Shown: piece after piece, positions 17,839 to 26,080 of the stretch | Layout of the letters: each line of letters begins with the position of its first letter | Position numbering within the stretch: the stretch's first letter is position 1 | Assembly: GCA_947254705.1 (NCBI GenBank) | Contig: CAMYCX010000001.1 | Span: forward strand, 3,364-67,363 | DNA from: an uncultured Veillonellaceae bacterium | Lineage (GTDB): Bacteria > Bacillota > Negativicutes > Veillonellales > Negativicoccaceae | Length of the DNA: 64,000 bases | Direction: 5' to 3' | Translations under genes and position numbers: made by a program | The notes under the pieces: generated by a model | The model's database searches: none | What the model was told of the DNA's origin: nothing | What the model saw: the letters and a program-made list of their open reading frames with translations, nothing else

Positions 17839-19250
17839 GCTTCTCCTTTCTTAGATAAAGCATTGCGCTTTTGCGCCCGTTTATATGTGTATTCAGAAAT
17901 GAACAGCGCCAGGATAATACCGCCGATCATCTGTCCTAAGTACACACCGTAGTTCCCCAAATCAACTTGCGCCGGTGGAATGAAAACCAAGAACACTGCA
18001 AATGCAATTGAAGAAAATCCTAACAACGGCATCAAAATCGGCAATATCGTACCCGGAATCTTAAACGAGCGATATACGTCCGGCTTATTCTTACGAAGCA
18101 CCACATATGCGGCAAACATGAACAGATACGGAACAAAATAATCCAACGTCGTCAAAGCCGTTAATGTCCAATATGCTGCTGCCACAGATGGAGAAATAAA
18201 TGTTGACAAACACAATACCGTCACGACAATCGCTTCTATTTTGATAGCATATACCGGAGTTTCATACTTCGGATCCAATGAACTGATTTTTTCTCCCAAA
18301 AGATTATCTTCACGGGATGCCTCTTGCAACATATAGATCGGTCCTACCAGCCATGAATTTACCTGGCCCAACACCCCTATAAACATGCATGCCGCAATTA
18401 CGGAAAGCAACCACGGTGCACCTAAGTATTCTCCGGCGGCTCCCATTGCTTGCATGATTCCGGTTACGATATTCGTTTCTTCTGCCGGATATAACGTATT
18501 AATAGCAAAGGTTCCCACCATATAAATCGAAACAATTACAATCGCCGATACTAACATTGCTCGCGGAAAATCATGTTGCGGATTTTTCGTTTGACCCGCA
18601 ATCATAGCAGATACTTCCAGACCCGCAAACGCAAACATCATGCTGGACAAAAATACTATATTATCCCATTCGGTCAGGTCAGGAATCCAGCTTTCAAAGC
18701 GTGAGTAATTCGTACTCATCGGCATTCCTGTTGCTAGCCAAATTCCGGCCAACAACACGATGATTCCGGCAGGCAAGAACACACCGAACCAAGCGCTGAC
18801 ATTATTAATAATTTTTGTCCACTTCATCCCTCGCATATTCATAAATGCCAAAATCCAGAAAATCACAATCGAAGTAATACCGATAAAACTTTGATTTTCC
18901 GACAATTCAGGAGAAATGACGAACGCAATCGCGGAAACCCCGAACTGTAGCATTAAAGGGAAAAACAAAACGCACGAAAACAGAAAACAAATAACAATAA
19001 ACCAACCGACTCGAGGCCCAAAGGCTTCTTTCACCCAAACAAAAATCCCGCCGTTCTTCGGCCACCCTGTTGCTAACTCACCGCACACCATTGCTAACGG
19101 GACAAACAGACACGCCGCCGCCAACACCCACAAAATCATAGATGATGCACCGTATACCGCAACATTAGGTATTTGGCGTAGACTCAAAATTGCAACGACA
19201 TTCATTAATACAATGTCACGCAACCCGAGAAAATTTTTATTCGAACTCAT
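17835..19250 (-). CDS. APC-family amino acid antiporter (GadC-like)
   Basis: 471-residue, 12-helix transporter of the glutamate:GABA-type branch of the APC superfamily. Landmarks are LMNVVAILSLRQIPNVAVYG at the N terminus, the GWPKNGGIFVWVKEAFG block, FAFAGLEVSAMIAGQTKNP and a repeat-2 LGQVNSWLVGPIYMLQEASR. GadC and relatives swap an amino acid for its amine product. First gene of the operon, behind a good promoter; it overlaps the racemase gene by 4 bases. Having two antiporters with one racemase and one decarboxylase repeats the four-gene arrangement I recall from Salmonella STM2357-STM2360. Confidence 0.82.
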   Translation of the reverse strand: MSSNKNFLGLRDIVLMNVVAILSLRQIPNVAVYGASSMILWVLAAACLFVPLAMVCGELATGWPKNGGIFVWVKEAFGPRVGWFIVICFLFSCVLFFPLMLQFGVSAIAFVISPELSENQSFIGITSIVIFWILAFMNMRGMKWTKIINNVSAWFGVFLPAGIIVLLAGIWLATGMPMSTNYSRFESWIPDLTEWDNIVFLSSMMFAFAGLEVSAMIAGQTKNPQHDFPRAMLVSAIVIVSIYMVGTFAINTLYPAEETNIVTGIMQAMGAAGEYLGAPWLLSVIAACMFIGVLGQVNSWLVGPIYMLQEASREDNLLGEKISSLDPKYETPVYAIKIEAIVVTVLCLSTFISPSVAAAYWTLTALTTLDYFVPYLFMFAAYVVLRKNKPDVYRSFKIPGTILPILMPLLGFSSIAFAVFLVFIPPAQVDLGNYGVYLGQMIGGIILALFISEYTYKRAQKRNALSKKGEA

Positions 19251-19278
19251 GTCACCAACTTCCTCTCCGTCAAAACTG

Positions 19279-19333
19279 TAACGATATATTTTCGTTAACT
19301 ATAATGACTTATACTATTGTTTACTGCCTAGGC
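19279..19333. promoter_or_regulatory. Inverted repeats in the leader of the polyamine operon
   Basis: Two candidate operators lie between the promoter and the first gene. One is an imperfect inverted repeat GTAACGA...TCGTTAAC at about 19279-19300. The other is the palindrome GCCTAGGC at 19326-19333, which overlaps the predicted transcription start. Either could bind a regulator; none is encoded in the block. Confidence 0.35.
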
Positions 19334-19340
19334 TAAAATG

Positions 19341-19369
19341 ATTATACTCCTCCCCGATATATAATGCAA
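19341..19369 (-). promoter_or_regulatory. Promoter of the APC-racemase-decarboxylase-potE operon
   Basis: On the minus strand TTGCAT (19369-19364), a 17-bp spacer and a perfect TATAAT (19346-19341). The leader to the first start codon is about 85 bases. Confidence 0.7.
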
Positions 19370-19370
19370 T

Positions 19371-19527
19371 ACTTTTATCAAAAAAATTTATTAAAAAACA
19401 TTTCACAAGTGATGTTATTACTATTTGTTAACAAAAATTAAAAAACGGTTATCAAACTTAATAAAATTTACTTATTCTCATTACAAATATTATTACAATG
19501 CGCTCATCATCTGTAAACGACAACCCC
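19371..19527. other. AT-rich intergenic stretch without a gene
   Basis: This is part of the 326-base gap between the APC gene and the Cys-rich gene. It is very AT-rich, with several A and T runs, and has no credible coding frame. A weak plus-strand TACAAT at 19494-19499 could drive a short RNA that would end at the orphan terminator just downstream. Otherwise I see nothing specific. Confidence 0.5.
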
Positions 19528-19566
19528 CCCTTGGCTCGGGTCATCTTTCGAGCCAAGGGAGTTTTT
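19528..19566 (+). terminator. Orphan plus-strand terminator hairpin
   Basis: Perfect 11-bp stem CCCTTGGCTCG (19528-19538) and CGAGCCAAGGG (19549-19559), loop of 10, followed by AGTTTTT. The T-run is only on the plus strand, yet no plus-strand gene precedes it. A run of seven C (19524-19530) lies at its 5' edge. It may end a small RNA starting near 19505. Confidence 0.6.
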
Positions 19567-19576
19567 CTTTACCGCC

Positions 19577-20116
19577 TTATTTTTTCTTCTTTTTCTTGTC
19601 TTTTTTTGTTTTCTTCGCTTTTTTCTTTTCTTTCTTTTTATCTTTCTTCTTCGCGTTCACCATGTCGTGATGATCGATGCAGCAATCGCAGTCGCAATCA
19701 CAGTCTTCCTCACGTTCGCCATGGTGATCGTCGCAACAGTCGCAGTCGCAATCGCAATCTTCCTCGCAGCCTTCGTCCGTTCCGTATTCGTGAAGGAACG
19801 TATCGTACGGAAGCTCTTCAATCTCGTCGTCAGCGTCCTCCGTATCTCCGTACAATTCATCCTGCAATTCATCATACAACTGAATGATTTCATCGACCCG
19901 ATCCCCCAGTTCGCGATAGCGTTCCATCCGCATGCGGATCTGTTCTTCCGCAAAAGAATACGCCCGAACCGTTTCTTCTTGTCCGTCCGTAACGGTTTCT
20001 TTTTCCGCCCGCAAATCATCGAGCATGTCCTGCCCGTCCAGAAGCTCAACACAAACTTCATGTAACAATTCACTGATCGTCAGGCTGTACGTATCAATCG
20101 GTAACGGTTGTTTCAT
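19577..20116 (-). CDS. Unknown protein with duplicated Cys/Asp/His clusters and poly-lysine tail
   Basis: 179-residue protein with three parts. Residues 1-110 are acidic and helical, probably coiled coil (SFAEEQIRMRMERYRELGDR, IIQLYDELQDELYG). Residues 117-150 hold two near-identical 15-residue units, EEDCDCDCDCCDDHH (118-132) and EEDCDCDCDCCIDHH (136-150), with eleven Cys and four His in all. Residues 155-179 are a basic tail with 19 Lys in 25. There is no signal peptide or membrane segment. Such density of Cys, His and Asp suggests metal binding, like a metallothionein or metal store, and the tail could bind nucleic acid or polyphosphate. I do not recognise a family. ATG 20116 is chosen over 20119 because AGGAGG at about 20122-20127 gives better spacing. 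It diverges from a CorC-like gene. Confidence 0.7.
   Translation of the reverse strand: MKQPLPIDTYSLTISELLHEVCVELLDGQDMLDDLRAEKETVTDGQEETVRAYSFAEEQIRMRMERYRELGDRVDEIIQLYDELQDELYGDTEDADDEIEELPYDTFLHEYGTDEGCEEDCDCDCDCCDDHHGEREEDCDCDCDCCIDHHDMVNAKKKDKKKEKKKAKKTKKDKKKKKK
19667..19765 (-). repeat. Two 45-bp in-frame repeats coding the Cys/Asp/His units
   Basis: The units at 19721-19765 and 19667-19711 repeat with a 54-bp period and encode EEDCDCDCDCC plus xDHH. They are internally low in complexity (alternating GAC/TGC-type codons), so slippage or unequal crossing-over could change copy number. Confidence 0.7.
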
Positions 20117-20255
20117 CATATCCTCCTTTTGCTCACTGCCATACTCTCTACTTAATAGTATTCTCTCTTGTACGATGATTTCCTTTTTTATCCTTGCGGG
20201 CAATATGCTATACTGTGTGTATTATATACTGATAAAACAAAAGAGGAGTGTGACT

Positions 20256-21617
20256 ATGGATAGCGATCACCCCGGGTGGCAACTGATCTTATTATTTGTA
20301 CTGATTTTGGCGAACGGTGTATTTTCCGCCACGGAAATTGCCGTCGTCAGTGCCAAAAAACTACGCTTGCAACGGGAAGCGGACAACGGCTCCGCCGCCG
20401 CACAGGCCGCATTGGATATTGCGCAAAACCCGAACCGTCTGTTCTCGACCATTCAGATCGGCATTACCGCGATCGGTGTCATTACGGGGATGATCGGGGC
20501 CTCGACGCTGGCCGAACCGTTGGCCGAGCAAATTGCCCGTATCGACGGACTGACGGCATACGCACAGGCACTCAGCTTATTGATTATTATGTCGGGGGTC
20601 ACGTATTTTACTTTGATTCTCGGTGAGTTGGTACCGAAACGGATTGCCATCAATGCGCCGGAAGCGGTAACGATGGCGGTTGCGCGACCGATGTCGCTGT
20701 TTGCCAGGATCAATACGCCGATCATCTGGTTCATGTCCGCATCGACGGGGCTGGTACTGCGGATACTCGGTATTCGGATTGTCGATGAACAGCCGGTCAG
20801 TGAAGAAGAAATTCGTTTTCTGCTGCGTCAGGGCGCACAGCTGGGAACATTTGACGCGAAAGAACCGGAGTTGATCGACCGTATTTTCCGCTTGAATGAT
20901 ATTCCGGCGGAAAATATCATGACCGCGCGTCCGCAACTGCTATGGCTCGACTTGGCCACGGACGAAACGGAGCTGGAGCAACTCATTATCGAAACACGTC
21001 ATACCCGATTGCCGGTCGGCTATGAATCATTGGACGATTTCCGCGGTCTGGTACGGGTACAGGATTTGCTCGTCGACCGTCTGCGATATCCGCAACGGTC
21101 ATGGAACGATTTGATTCGCCGTCGCACGCAGACACCGCTCTACATTCCGGAAACGCTGACACTGAACAAAGCGCTTGATTTATTCCGCATTCACAGTGCC
21201 CACGAAGCCATTATCCTGGATGAGTACGGCGCGCCGGAAGGCTTGATTACACTCAACGATATTATGGAAGAAATCATCGGAACGATTCCCGCCAGTGTCC
21301 ATGAGCGTCTGGCCGAACGCAACCGAATTGTGCGTCGATCCGCCGATTCGTGGTTAATTGACGGTCTGCTGCCAATTGAAGAATTCAAGCAATGTTTCCA
21401 AATTCACACCTTACTGCCGAAAGAAGGCGAGGATTATTACAAAACCCTCGGCGGGTTTGTCATCTTCCTGTGCGGCTATCTGCCGAAAGAGGCGGATACG
21501 ATTACCTATGAGGACTTTACCTTTGAAGTGGTCGACACGGACAACTTCCGTATCGACAAGGTGCTGGTTACACGAACACCGCCGCCTCCGCAAGAAACGA
21601 CGGAAGAAGAGGATTGA
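20256..21617 (+). CDS. CNNM/CorC-HlyC family membrane protein (DUF21, CBS pair, CorC domain)
   Basis: 453-residue protein. Residues about 1-190 form the DUF21/CNNM membrane domain (FVLILANGVFSATEIAVVSA, NPNRLFSTIQIGITAIG, GELVPKRIAI). Two CBS motifs follow (residues about 205-325, including ILDEYGAPEGLITLNDIMEE), and a C-terminal CorC/HlyC domain begins near residue 350. CNNM/CorC proteins take part in Mg2+ (or Co2+) export or homeostasis; the old 'hemolysin' name is misleading. ATG 20256 has AGAGGAG eight bases upstream; longer frames overlap the divergent Cys-rich gene. The sharing of a 139-base divergent region with that possible metal binder is suggestive. Confidence 0.88.
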   Translation: MDSDHPGWQLILLFVLILANGVFSATEIAVVSAKKLRLQREADNGSAAAQAALDIAQNPNRLFSTIQIGITAIGVITGMIGASTLAEPLAEQIARIDGLTAYAQALSLLIIMSGVTYFTLILGELVPKRIAINAPEAVTMAVARPMSLFARINTPIIWFMSASTGLVLRILGIRIVDEQPVSEEEIRFLLRQGAQLGTFDAKEPELIDRIFRLNDIPAENIMTARPQLLWLDLATDETELEQLIIETRHTRLPVGYESLDDFRGLVRVQDLLVDRLRYPQRSWNDLIRRRTQTPLYIPETLTLNKALDLFRIHSAHEAIILDEYGAPEGLITLNDIMEEIIGTIPASVHERLAERNRIVRRSADSWLIDGLLPIEEFKQCFQIHTLLPKEGEDYYKTLGGFVIFLCGYLPKEADTITYEDFTFEVVDTDNFRIDKVLVTRTPPPPQETTEEED

Positions 21618-21646
21618 TTGCCAAATCGATCGTCTTCTTCTATAAT
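21618..21646 (+). promoter_or_regulatory. Strong promoter just after corC, no gene downstream
   Basis: TTGCCA (21618-21623), 17-bp spacer and perfect TATAAT (21641-21646), beginning at the base after the corC stop. Transcription would start near 21653 and run into the terminator at 21763-21796 without a credible reading frame. Confidence 0.55.
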
Positions 21647-21652
21647 GAAAGT

Positions 21653-21796
21653 AAGGGTACGATAACGGCCGTTCATATATATGTCATTTCAATTTTCGAC
21701 GGTGTTGTTAATTGCGGTGATTCATTTTGTGAAACCCTATTCCGGTCGGTATCGTATCCGTCAAAAAAGACCTCATCATTTGATGAAGTCTTTTTT
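21653..21796 (+). ncRNA. Candidate small RNA (about 145 nt)
   Basis: Bounded by a near-consensus promoter and a strong intrinsic terminator. The only ATG frame inside (from 21681) has no ribosome site and runs through the terminator. The identity of such an RNA is unknown, and it could instead be only a promoter-like sequence. Confidence 0.35.
21763..21796. terminator. Bidirectional terminator between corC and the RND pump gene
   Basis: AAAAAAGAC-c-TCATCA (21763-21778) pairs with TGATGA-a-GTCTTTTTT (21781-21796) with one mismatch. There are T-runs on both strands, suiting the convergent genes. Confidence 0.85.
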
Positions 21797-21811
21797 GCGT
21801 TCATTTATGTT

Positions 21812-24800
21812 TCAGTGCGAAGAATCGGGTTCTTCAGCATCATAGACCCACGCATACAGGGCAGGTAAGAATACCAGCGTCAATGCCGTAGCGACCAATA
21901 AGCCGCCGCCCAGCGCAAAGGCCATCGGCGCCCAGAAGTAAGAACGCATCAACGGAATCATTGCGAACACCGCCGCCATCGCCGTCAGCATGATCGGACG
22001 GAAGCGCAGCAAGGTCGAATCGATCACCGCTTCCCACACCTCTTCACCTGCGGCACGGTGTTTCTCGATCTGATCCAACAAAATAATCGAATTGCGGATC
22101 AGCATGCCGCCGAGCGAAATGATTCCCAACACGGCAACAAACCCGAGCGGATAACGTGTTATCTGCAACGCCAGTATCGCCCCGATCAACCCGAGCGGCG
22201 CGGTCATGGCCGCCAGTACCATCAAACGCAAATGTTTGAGTTGGAACATGAGCAGCGCCAAAATCACAAACACCATAATCGGCATGACTTTGGTAATCGA
22301 CTCCATCGAAAGATGACTCCGCTCCGTCGTACCGTCATAAGCAAGCGCATATCCCGGCGGAAGCGACTCACGGAACGCCCGCAACTCATTTTCATACAAT
22401 CCTTCCGTGACGGAATCTCCCGGCTCTTCACCGATGGTATCCGCCTGCAAGGTAATGCACGGCTCCAAGTTGCGTCGCCATATCGTCGCATTTTCATTCA
22501 CGAGCGACAATGTCGCCATCTGTCCGAGCGGGACATACCGTCCGCCGCCGATGTGAATGGGCATCTGTTCCAATTCCGACAATCGCTGTGAACCGGTATC
22601 CGCCAAGCGAAAAACGATCGGTACCAGACGATCGCCTTCCATCGCCTGCGCCACTTCCACGCCGGACAGCTTCGCATAGAGATCCGCCGCCACCGCGTAG
22701 TTATCAATACCGAGCCGACGGACGCTGTCCTGTTGGATATCGACCCGTACACTCGGCATCTCCTGCGGCCAGTTCATTTCCGCCCGACTGATTTGCGGCG
22801 AAGAGCGAATGATCTCCGTTCCTTCTCTCGCCAATTTCGTCAACGTCTTGATATCCGGCCCCGTCAAGCGCATCATCACCGGATACGCCGCCGGCGGTCC
22901 GACCTGAATCAAGCGAATATTGGCCCGTAAATCAGGAAATTCTTCTTGTAAAATCCGTTCCAAGTCGCGATGGACTTTCACCCGGGTCTCCGCATCCGTT
23001 GCCGTAATGACTAATTGGGCATAATTGTCTTTCGGCGGCGACGGCAGCAACGGTAAAATGAACCGCGGCGAGCTTTGGCCGACATACGAAACGATCGATG
23101 TTACCCGCGAGTCTCCGTCAAAATGCGACTCCAAGCGTTTGAGCTCCCGCTCCGTCGCTCCGATCGATGCCCCGAAAGGAAGCTCCGTTTCCACCACCAA
23201 CTCCGGCCGTACCGAGGCGGGGAAAAATTCTTTTTTCAACAACGGGAAGCTGAGTACGGAAAGAATAAACACTCCCACTGTGGCCAATACGACTACGCGT
23301 CGATGCCGCAGTGTCCATTCCAACCCGGCCCGAAAACGGCGATATAACTCTTCTTGAAATGCTTGCCAGCGTCCTCGTTTCGTCGATTCTTCCGGTAAAC
23401 GGATCAGACTGTATCCCAGTACGGGGCTCACCAGCACGGATACAATCCACGACAATACCAACGCAATACAAGTCACGGAAAACAGACTGCTCGTATACTC
23501 CGATACCACCCCTGTCGACAACCCGATCGGAATAAATCCCGCCGCCGTGATCAACGTCCCCGTCAACATCGGAAAGGCGGTTTCCTCATACGCCGCGGTC
23601 GCAGCCGCGACCCGCTCATATCCGTCTTCCAGCTTACGCTGCATCATCTCAATAACGATAATCGCATCGTCGACCAGCAACCCCAAGGCGATAATCAACG
23701 CCCCGAGCGATACGACTTGCAAGTCGATATGCTGCCATTTCATCAGGATAAACGTTCCCGCGATCACGACCGGAATGGACAACGCCACTACCGCCCCCGA
23801 TCGCACGCCGAGCGTCATAAAGCTCACCGCAAGAACGATGATAATCGCTTCAAACAGCGAACTGGTAAATTCATTAATGGACTTTTTCACCACATGCGGC
23901 TGATGGGCCACTTCTCCGATGGCCAAGCCCAACGGCAACTCGGACTGCCAATGGGCAATACGTTCATCCAGGGCCTTGCCCAGATGCAATATATTACCCC
24001 CCGGACTCATCGATACCGCAATACCGATGGCTTCCTTGCCGTTGAAATACATTTGGGGTTCTTTCGGTTCGCGATACCCTTCCCGCACTGTGGCGATCTC
24101 TCCCAATCGAAATGACCGCTCTCCCAAATGAACCGTCATGTTTTCTACGGCCTTGGCACCGTCAAGCAGTCCCGTCACCCGCAGTGAAATGCGATTATTT
24201 TCCGTCTGTATCGTCCCTGCCGGCATCAAGGTTCCCTGTTGCTGTAACAATTGAAACAACATTCGCGGATCAATACCGAGTGCCGCCAACTTCGCTTCAT
24301 CCATTTCCACATAGACCGTCGGCTGACGGACACCGACGAGGTTTACCTTTTGTACGTCTTCGATCTGCAACAGATCACGACGAATTTGTTCCGCATAAAC
24401 ACGCTTTTCTTCCTCGGAATAATCATCGCCCGTAATGGCATAAATCGATCCGAAGACATCATCAAAGCGATCGTTGAAGAAGGGACCGTGTACCCCTTTC
24501 GGCAATTCCCGCCAGACGGAACCGACCAAATTTCGTACTTCCGTCCAAGTCGGTCGAATCCGGTCCTGCGGCAAATCTTCTTTCAACCAAACATAGATGA
24601 CCGTCCGATCGCCGTGCGTATAGCTCTGAATCATATCGAGCCCCGGCGTGTCCTGGAGTTTCTCCTCCAATTTATCCGTCACCTGTGCGGTCATTTGATC
24701 CGCGGACGCCCCCGGCCACACCGCCGTGACGACCATCTGCCGAATCGTAAAATCGGGGTCCTCCCGACGGCCCAGTTCCATAAAACTGTAAATACCGCCG

Positions 24801-24877
24801 ATGAGTATCGCCACAACGAAGAAGTATACGATGGATCGGTATCCGACCGCCCACCGCGCTAAATTAAACCGTTTCAT
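21812..24877 (-). CDS. RND efflux pump, inner-membrane subunit (AcrB/HAE1-like)
   Basis: 1021-residue proton-driven exporter with the RND layout of 12 helices and two large periplasmic loops. The N-terminal helix (VYFFVVAILIGGIYSF) is followed by GRREDPDFTIRQMVVTAVWPGAS, a common start in this subgroup. The proton-relay helix 4 carries GLLVDDAIIVIEMM, with both Asp present. The C-terminal repeat shows LRFRPIMLTAMAAV. The pump captures drugs, bile-salt-like amphiphiles or lipids in the periplasm and needs an adaptor and an outer-membrane channel. The adaptor gene overlaps by 4 bases upstream, but no TolC-like gene is in this window. Its presence implies a diderm cell. Substrate unknown. Confidence 0.9.
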   Translation of the reverse strand: MKRFNLARWAVGYRSIVYFFVVAILIGGIYSFMELGRREDPDFTIRQMVVTAVWPGASADQMTAQVTDKLEEKLQDTPGLDMIQSYTHGDRTVIYVWLKEDLPQDRIRPTWTEVRNLVGSVWRELPKGVHGPFFNDRFDDVFGSIYAITGDDYSEEEKRVYAEQIRRDLLQIEDVQKVNLVGVRQPTVYVEMDEAKLAALGIDPRMLFQLLQQQGTLMPAGTIQTENNRISLRVTGLLDGAKAVENMTVHLGERSFRLGEIATVREGYREPKEPQMYFNGKEAIGIAVSMSPGGNILHLGKALDERIAHWQSELPLGLAIGEVAHQPHVVKKSINEFTSSLFEAIIIVLAVSFMTLGVRSGAVVALSIPVVIAGTFILMKWQHIDLQVVSLGALIIALGLLVDDAIIVIEMMQRKLEDGYERVAAATAAYEETAFPMLTGTLITAAGFIPIGLSTGVVSEYTSSLFSVTCIALVLSWIVSVLVSPVLGYSLIRLPEESTKRGRWQAFQEELYRRFRAGLEWTLRHRRVVVLATVGVFILSVLSFPLLKKEFFPASVRPELVVETELPFGASIGATERELKRLESHFDGDSRVTSIVSYVGQSSPRFILPLLPSPPKDNYAQLVITATDAETRVKVHRDLERILQEEFPDLRANIRLIQVGPPAAYPVMMRLTGPDIKTLTKLAREGTEIIRSSPQISRAEMNWPQEMPSVRVDIQQDSVRRLGIDNYAVAADLYAKLSGVEVAQAMEGDRLVPIVFRLADTGSQRLSELEQMPIHIGGGRYVPLGQMATLSLVNENATIWRRNLEPCITLQADTIGEEPGDSVTEGLYENELRAFRESLPPGYALAYDGTTERSHLSMESITKVMPIMVFVILALLMFQLKHLRLMVLAAMTAPLGLIGAILALQITRYPLGFVAVLGIISLGGMLIRNSIILLDQIEKHRAAGEEVWEAVIDSTLLRFRPIMLTAMAAVFAMIPLMRSYFWAPMAFALGGGLLVATALTLVFLPALYAWVYDAEEPDSSH

Positions 24878-25929
24878 ACCCGTACCTTGGCACCTTCATA
24901 CAAATGCTGCGTTCCGGCAATGACAATGACATCTCCCTCATGCAAACCGGTACGCACCTCTACCCGTTCACCGTGCGTGGCGCCGATCGTGATCGGTACG
25001 AGATGAACCGTATCTGCGCGCACCACCCATACGGACGGTGTCTCCGACTGCTGGGCAAGCGCCGAGATCGGCACCGTCATGACTTCGCCCTCTGCCGTCC
25101 GGAACGTCACTTTGGCCGTCATGCCGACCTCACCGTCAAACGGTGTCGCCAATCGCAACTTGGCATCATACGTGCCCGTGGATCGGTTCGGCGCGGGCGC
25201 AATCTCACGTACCGTTGCCGTCCACGTCTGTCCGGGGCGTGACCACAGCGTAACATCTGCCGTCTGACCGACTTCATACCGATGCAAATTCTGCTCCGTC
25301 AGTGAAATCCACACTTCCGGTTCGCTCATATCAACCACGACCGCTACCGGTGTACCCGCACCGACGACCTGCCCCACATCGACCAACGTCGCGCCGACGA
25401 TACCTGCATGCTCACTTTTAAGCGTCGTCATCGACTCCTGATTCAAGGCCCGTTCATACGCGGCATTTGCCTGCCGATACTGCGCCGCCGCCAACTCCTT
25501 CGTATTGCGTGACTGGTCCAATTGCAACGCACTGATGGCATTGGCACTGTACAATTGCGACATCCGTCCGAATGTACTTTCCGCCAAGTTCAACTGTGCC
25601 GTGGCCGCTTCCAACTGCCCGCGAGCCGCAATGACTTGCTCCGACGCATCCTTGTCGTCCAACCGGAACAAGGGCGTACCCGCCTCTACTACATCGCCCG
25701 CCTGTACATACCGAGCCACGATTTTGCCGCCGAGCGAAAACGCCAGCGGGGCTTCACTGCGCCCGTGGATCGTACCCGAAAACGTATCGACCGCATCCTC
25801 TGCTGCCCGCCCGACCGTCTCGGTTTTCACTCGCGGTATAATTTTGTCTTTCGTTTGTGTCGTGCTGCCGCAACCGACGAGTACCGTCAGGCACATCACA
25901 ACCATCAACCATACTCCGAACTTTTTCAC
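24874..25929 (-). CDS. RND efflux periplasmic adaptor lipoprotein (MFP)
   Basis: 351-residue membrane-fusion protein. The signal peptide ends in a lipobox LVGC with lipidated Cys20. The two halves of the lipoyl/biotinyl-like domain flank an alpha-hairpin (residues about 95-170, GQLEAATAQLNLAEST and further). GGKIVARYVQAGDVVEAGTPLFRLDD is split across the first lipoyl half. The beta-barrel and membrane-proximal domains follow (EVGMTAKVTF, TGLHEGDVIVIAG). It links the RND pump to an outer-membrane channel. ATGA overlap with the pump gene shows coupling. No adjacent TetR or MarR regulator is seen. Confidence 0.9.
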   Translation of the reverse strand: MKKFGVWLMVVMCLTVLVGCGSTTQTKDKIIPRVKTETVGRAAEDAVDTFSGTIHGRSEAPLAFSLGGKIVARYVQAGDVVEAGTPLFRLDDKDASEQVIAARGQLEAATAQLNLAESTFGRMSQLYSANAISALQLDQSRNTKELAAAQYRQANAAYERALNQESMTTLKSEHAGIVGATLVDVGQVVGAGTPVAVVVDMSEPEVWISLTEQNLHRYEVGQTADVTLWSRPGQTWTATVREIAPAPNRSTGTYDAKLRLATPFDGEVGMTAKVTFRTAEGEVMTVPISALAQQSETPSVWVVRADTVHLVPITIGATHGERVEVRTGLHEGDVIVIAGTQHLYEGAKVRV

Positions 25930-26034
25930 GGTATCCCTCCCGTCTGATTAGACTCATTATACCCTAAAGAAAAGGGAATTGCTATTATTTATAAACATTG
26001 TTTTGTTCGTTTTGTGTTTTCTCATTTACACACA

Positions 26035-26066
26035 AAAAAGACACCTTCACAGGAAGATGTCTTTTT
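26035..26066 (-). terminator. Terminator after lysP
   Basis: AAAAAGACACCTTC (26035-26048) and GAAGATGTCTTTTT (26053-26066) pair with one mismatch and a 4-base loop. It lies just past the lysP stop in that gene's direction; the T-run on the other strand may also help. Confidence 0.8.
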
Positions 26067-26080
26067 CTGTTTTTTCATAA

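Noticed and set aside
22058..24862. Long antisense frames opposite the RND pump gene
   Set aside because: They are shadows of the high-GC coding strand with no ribosome sites and no recognisable domains.
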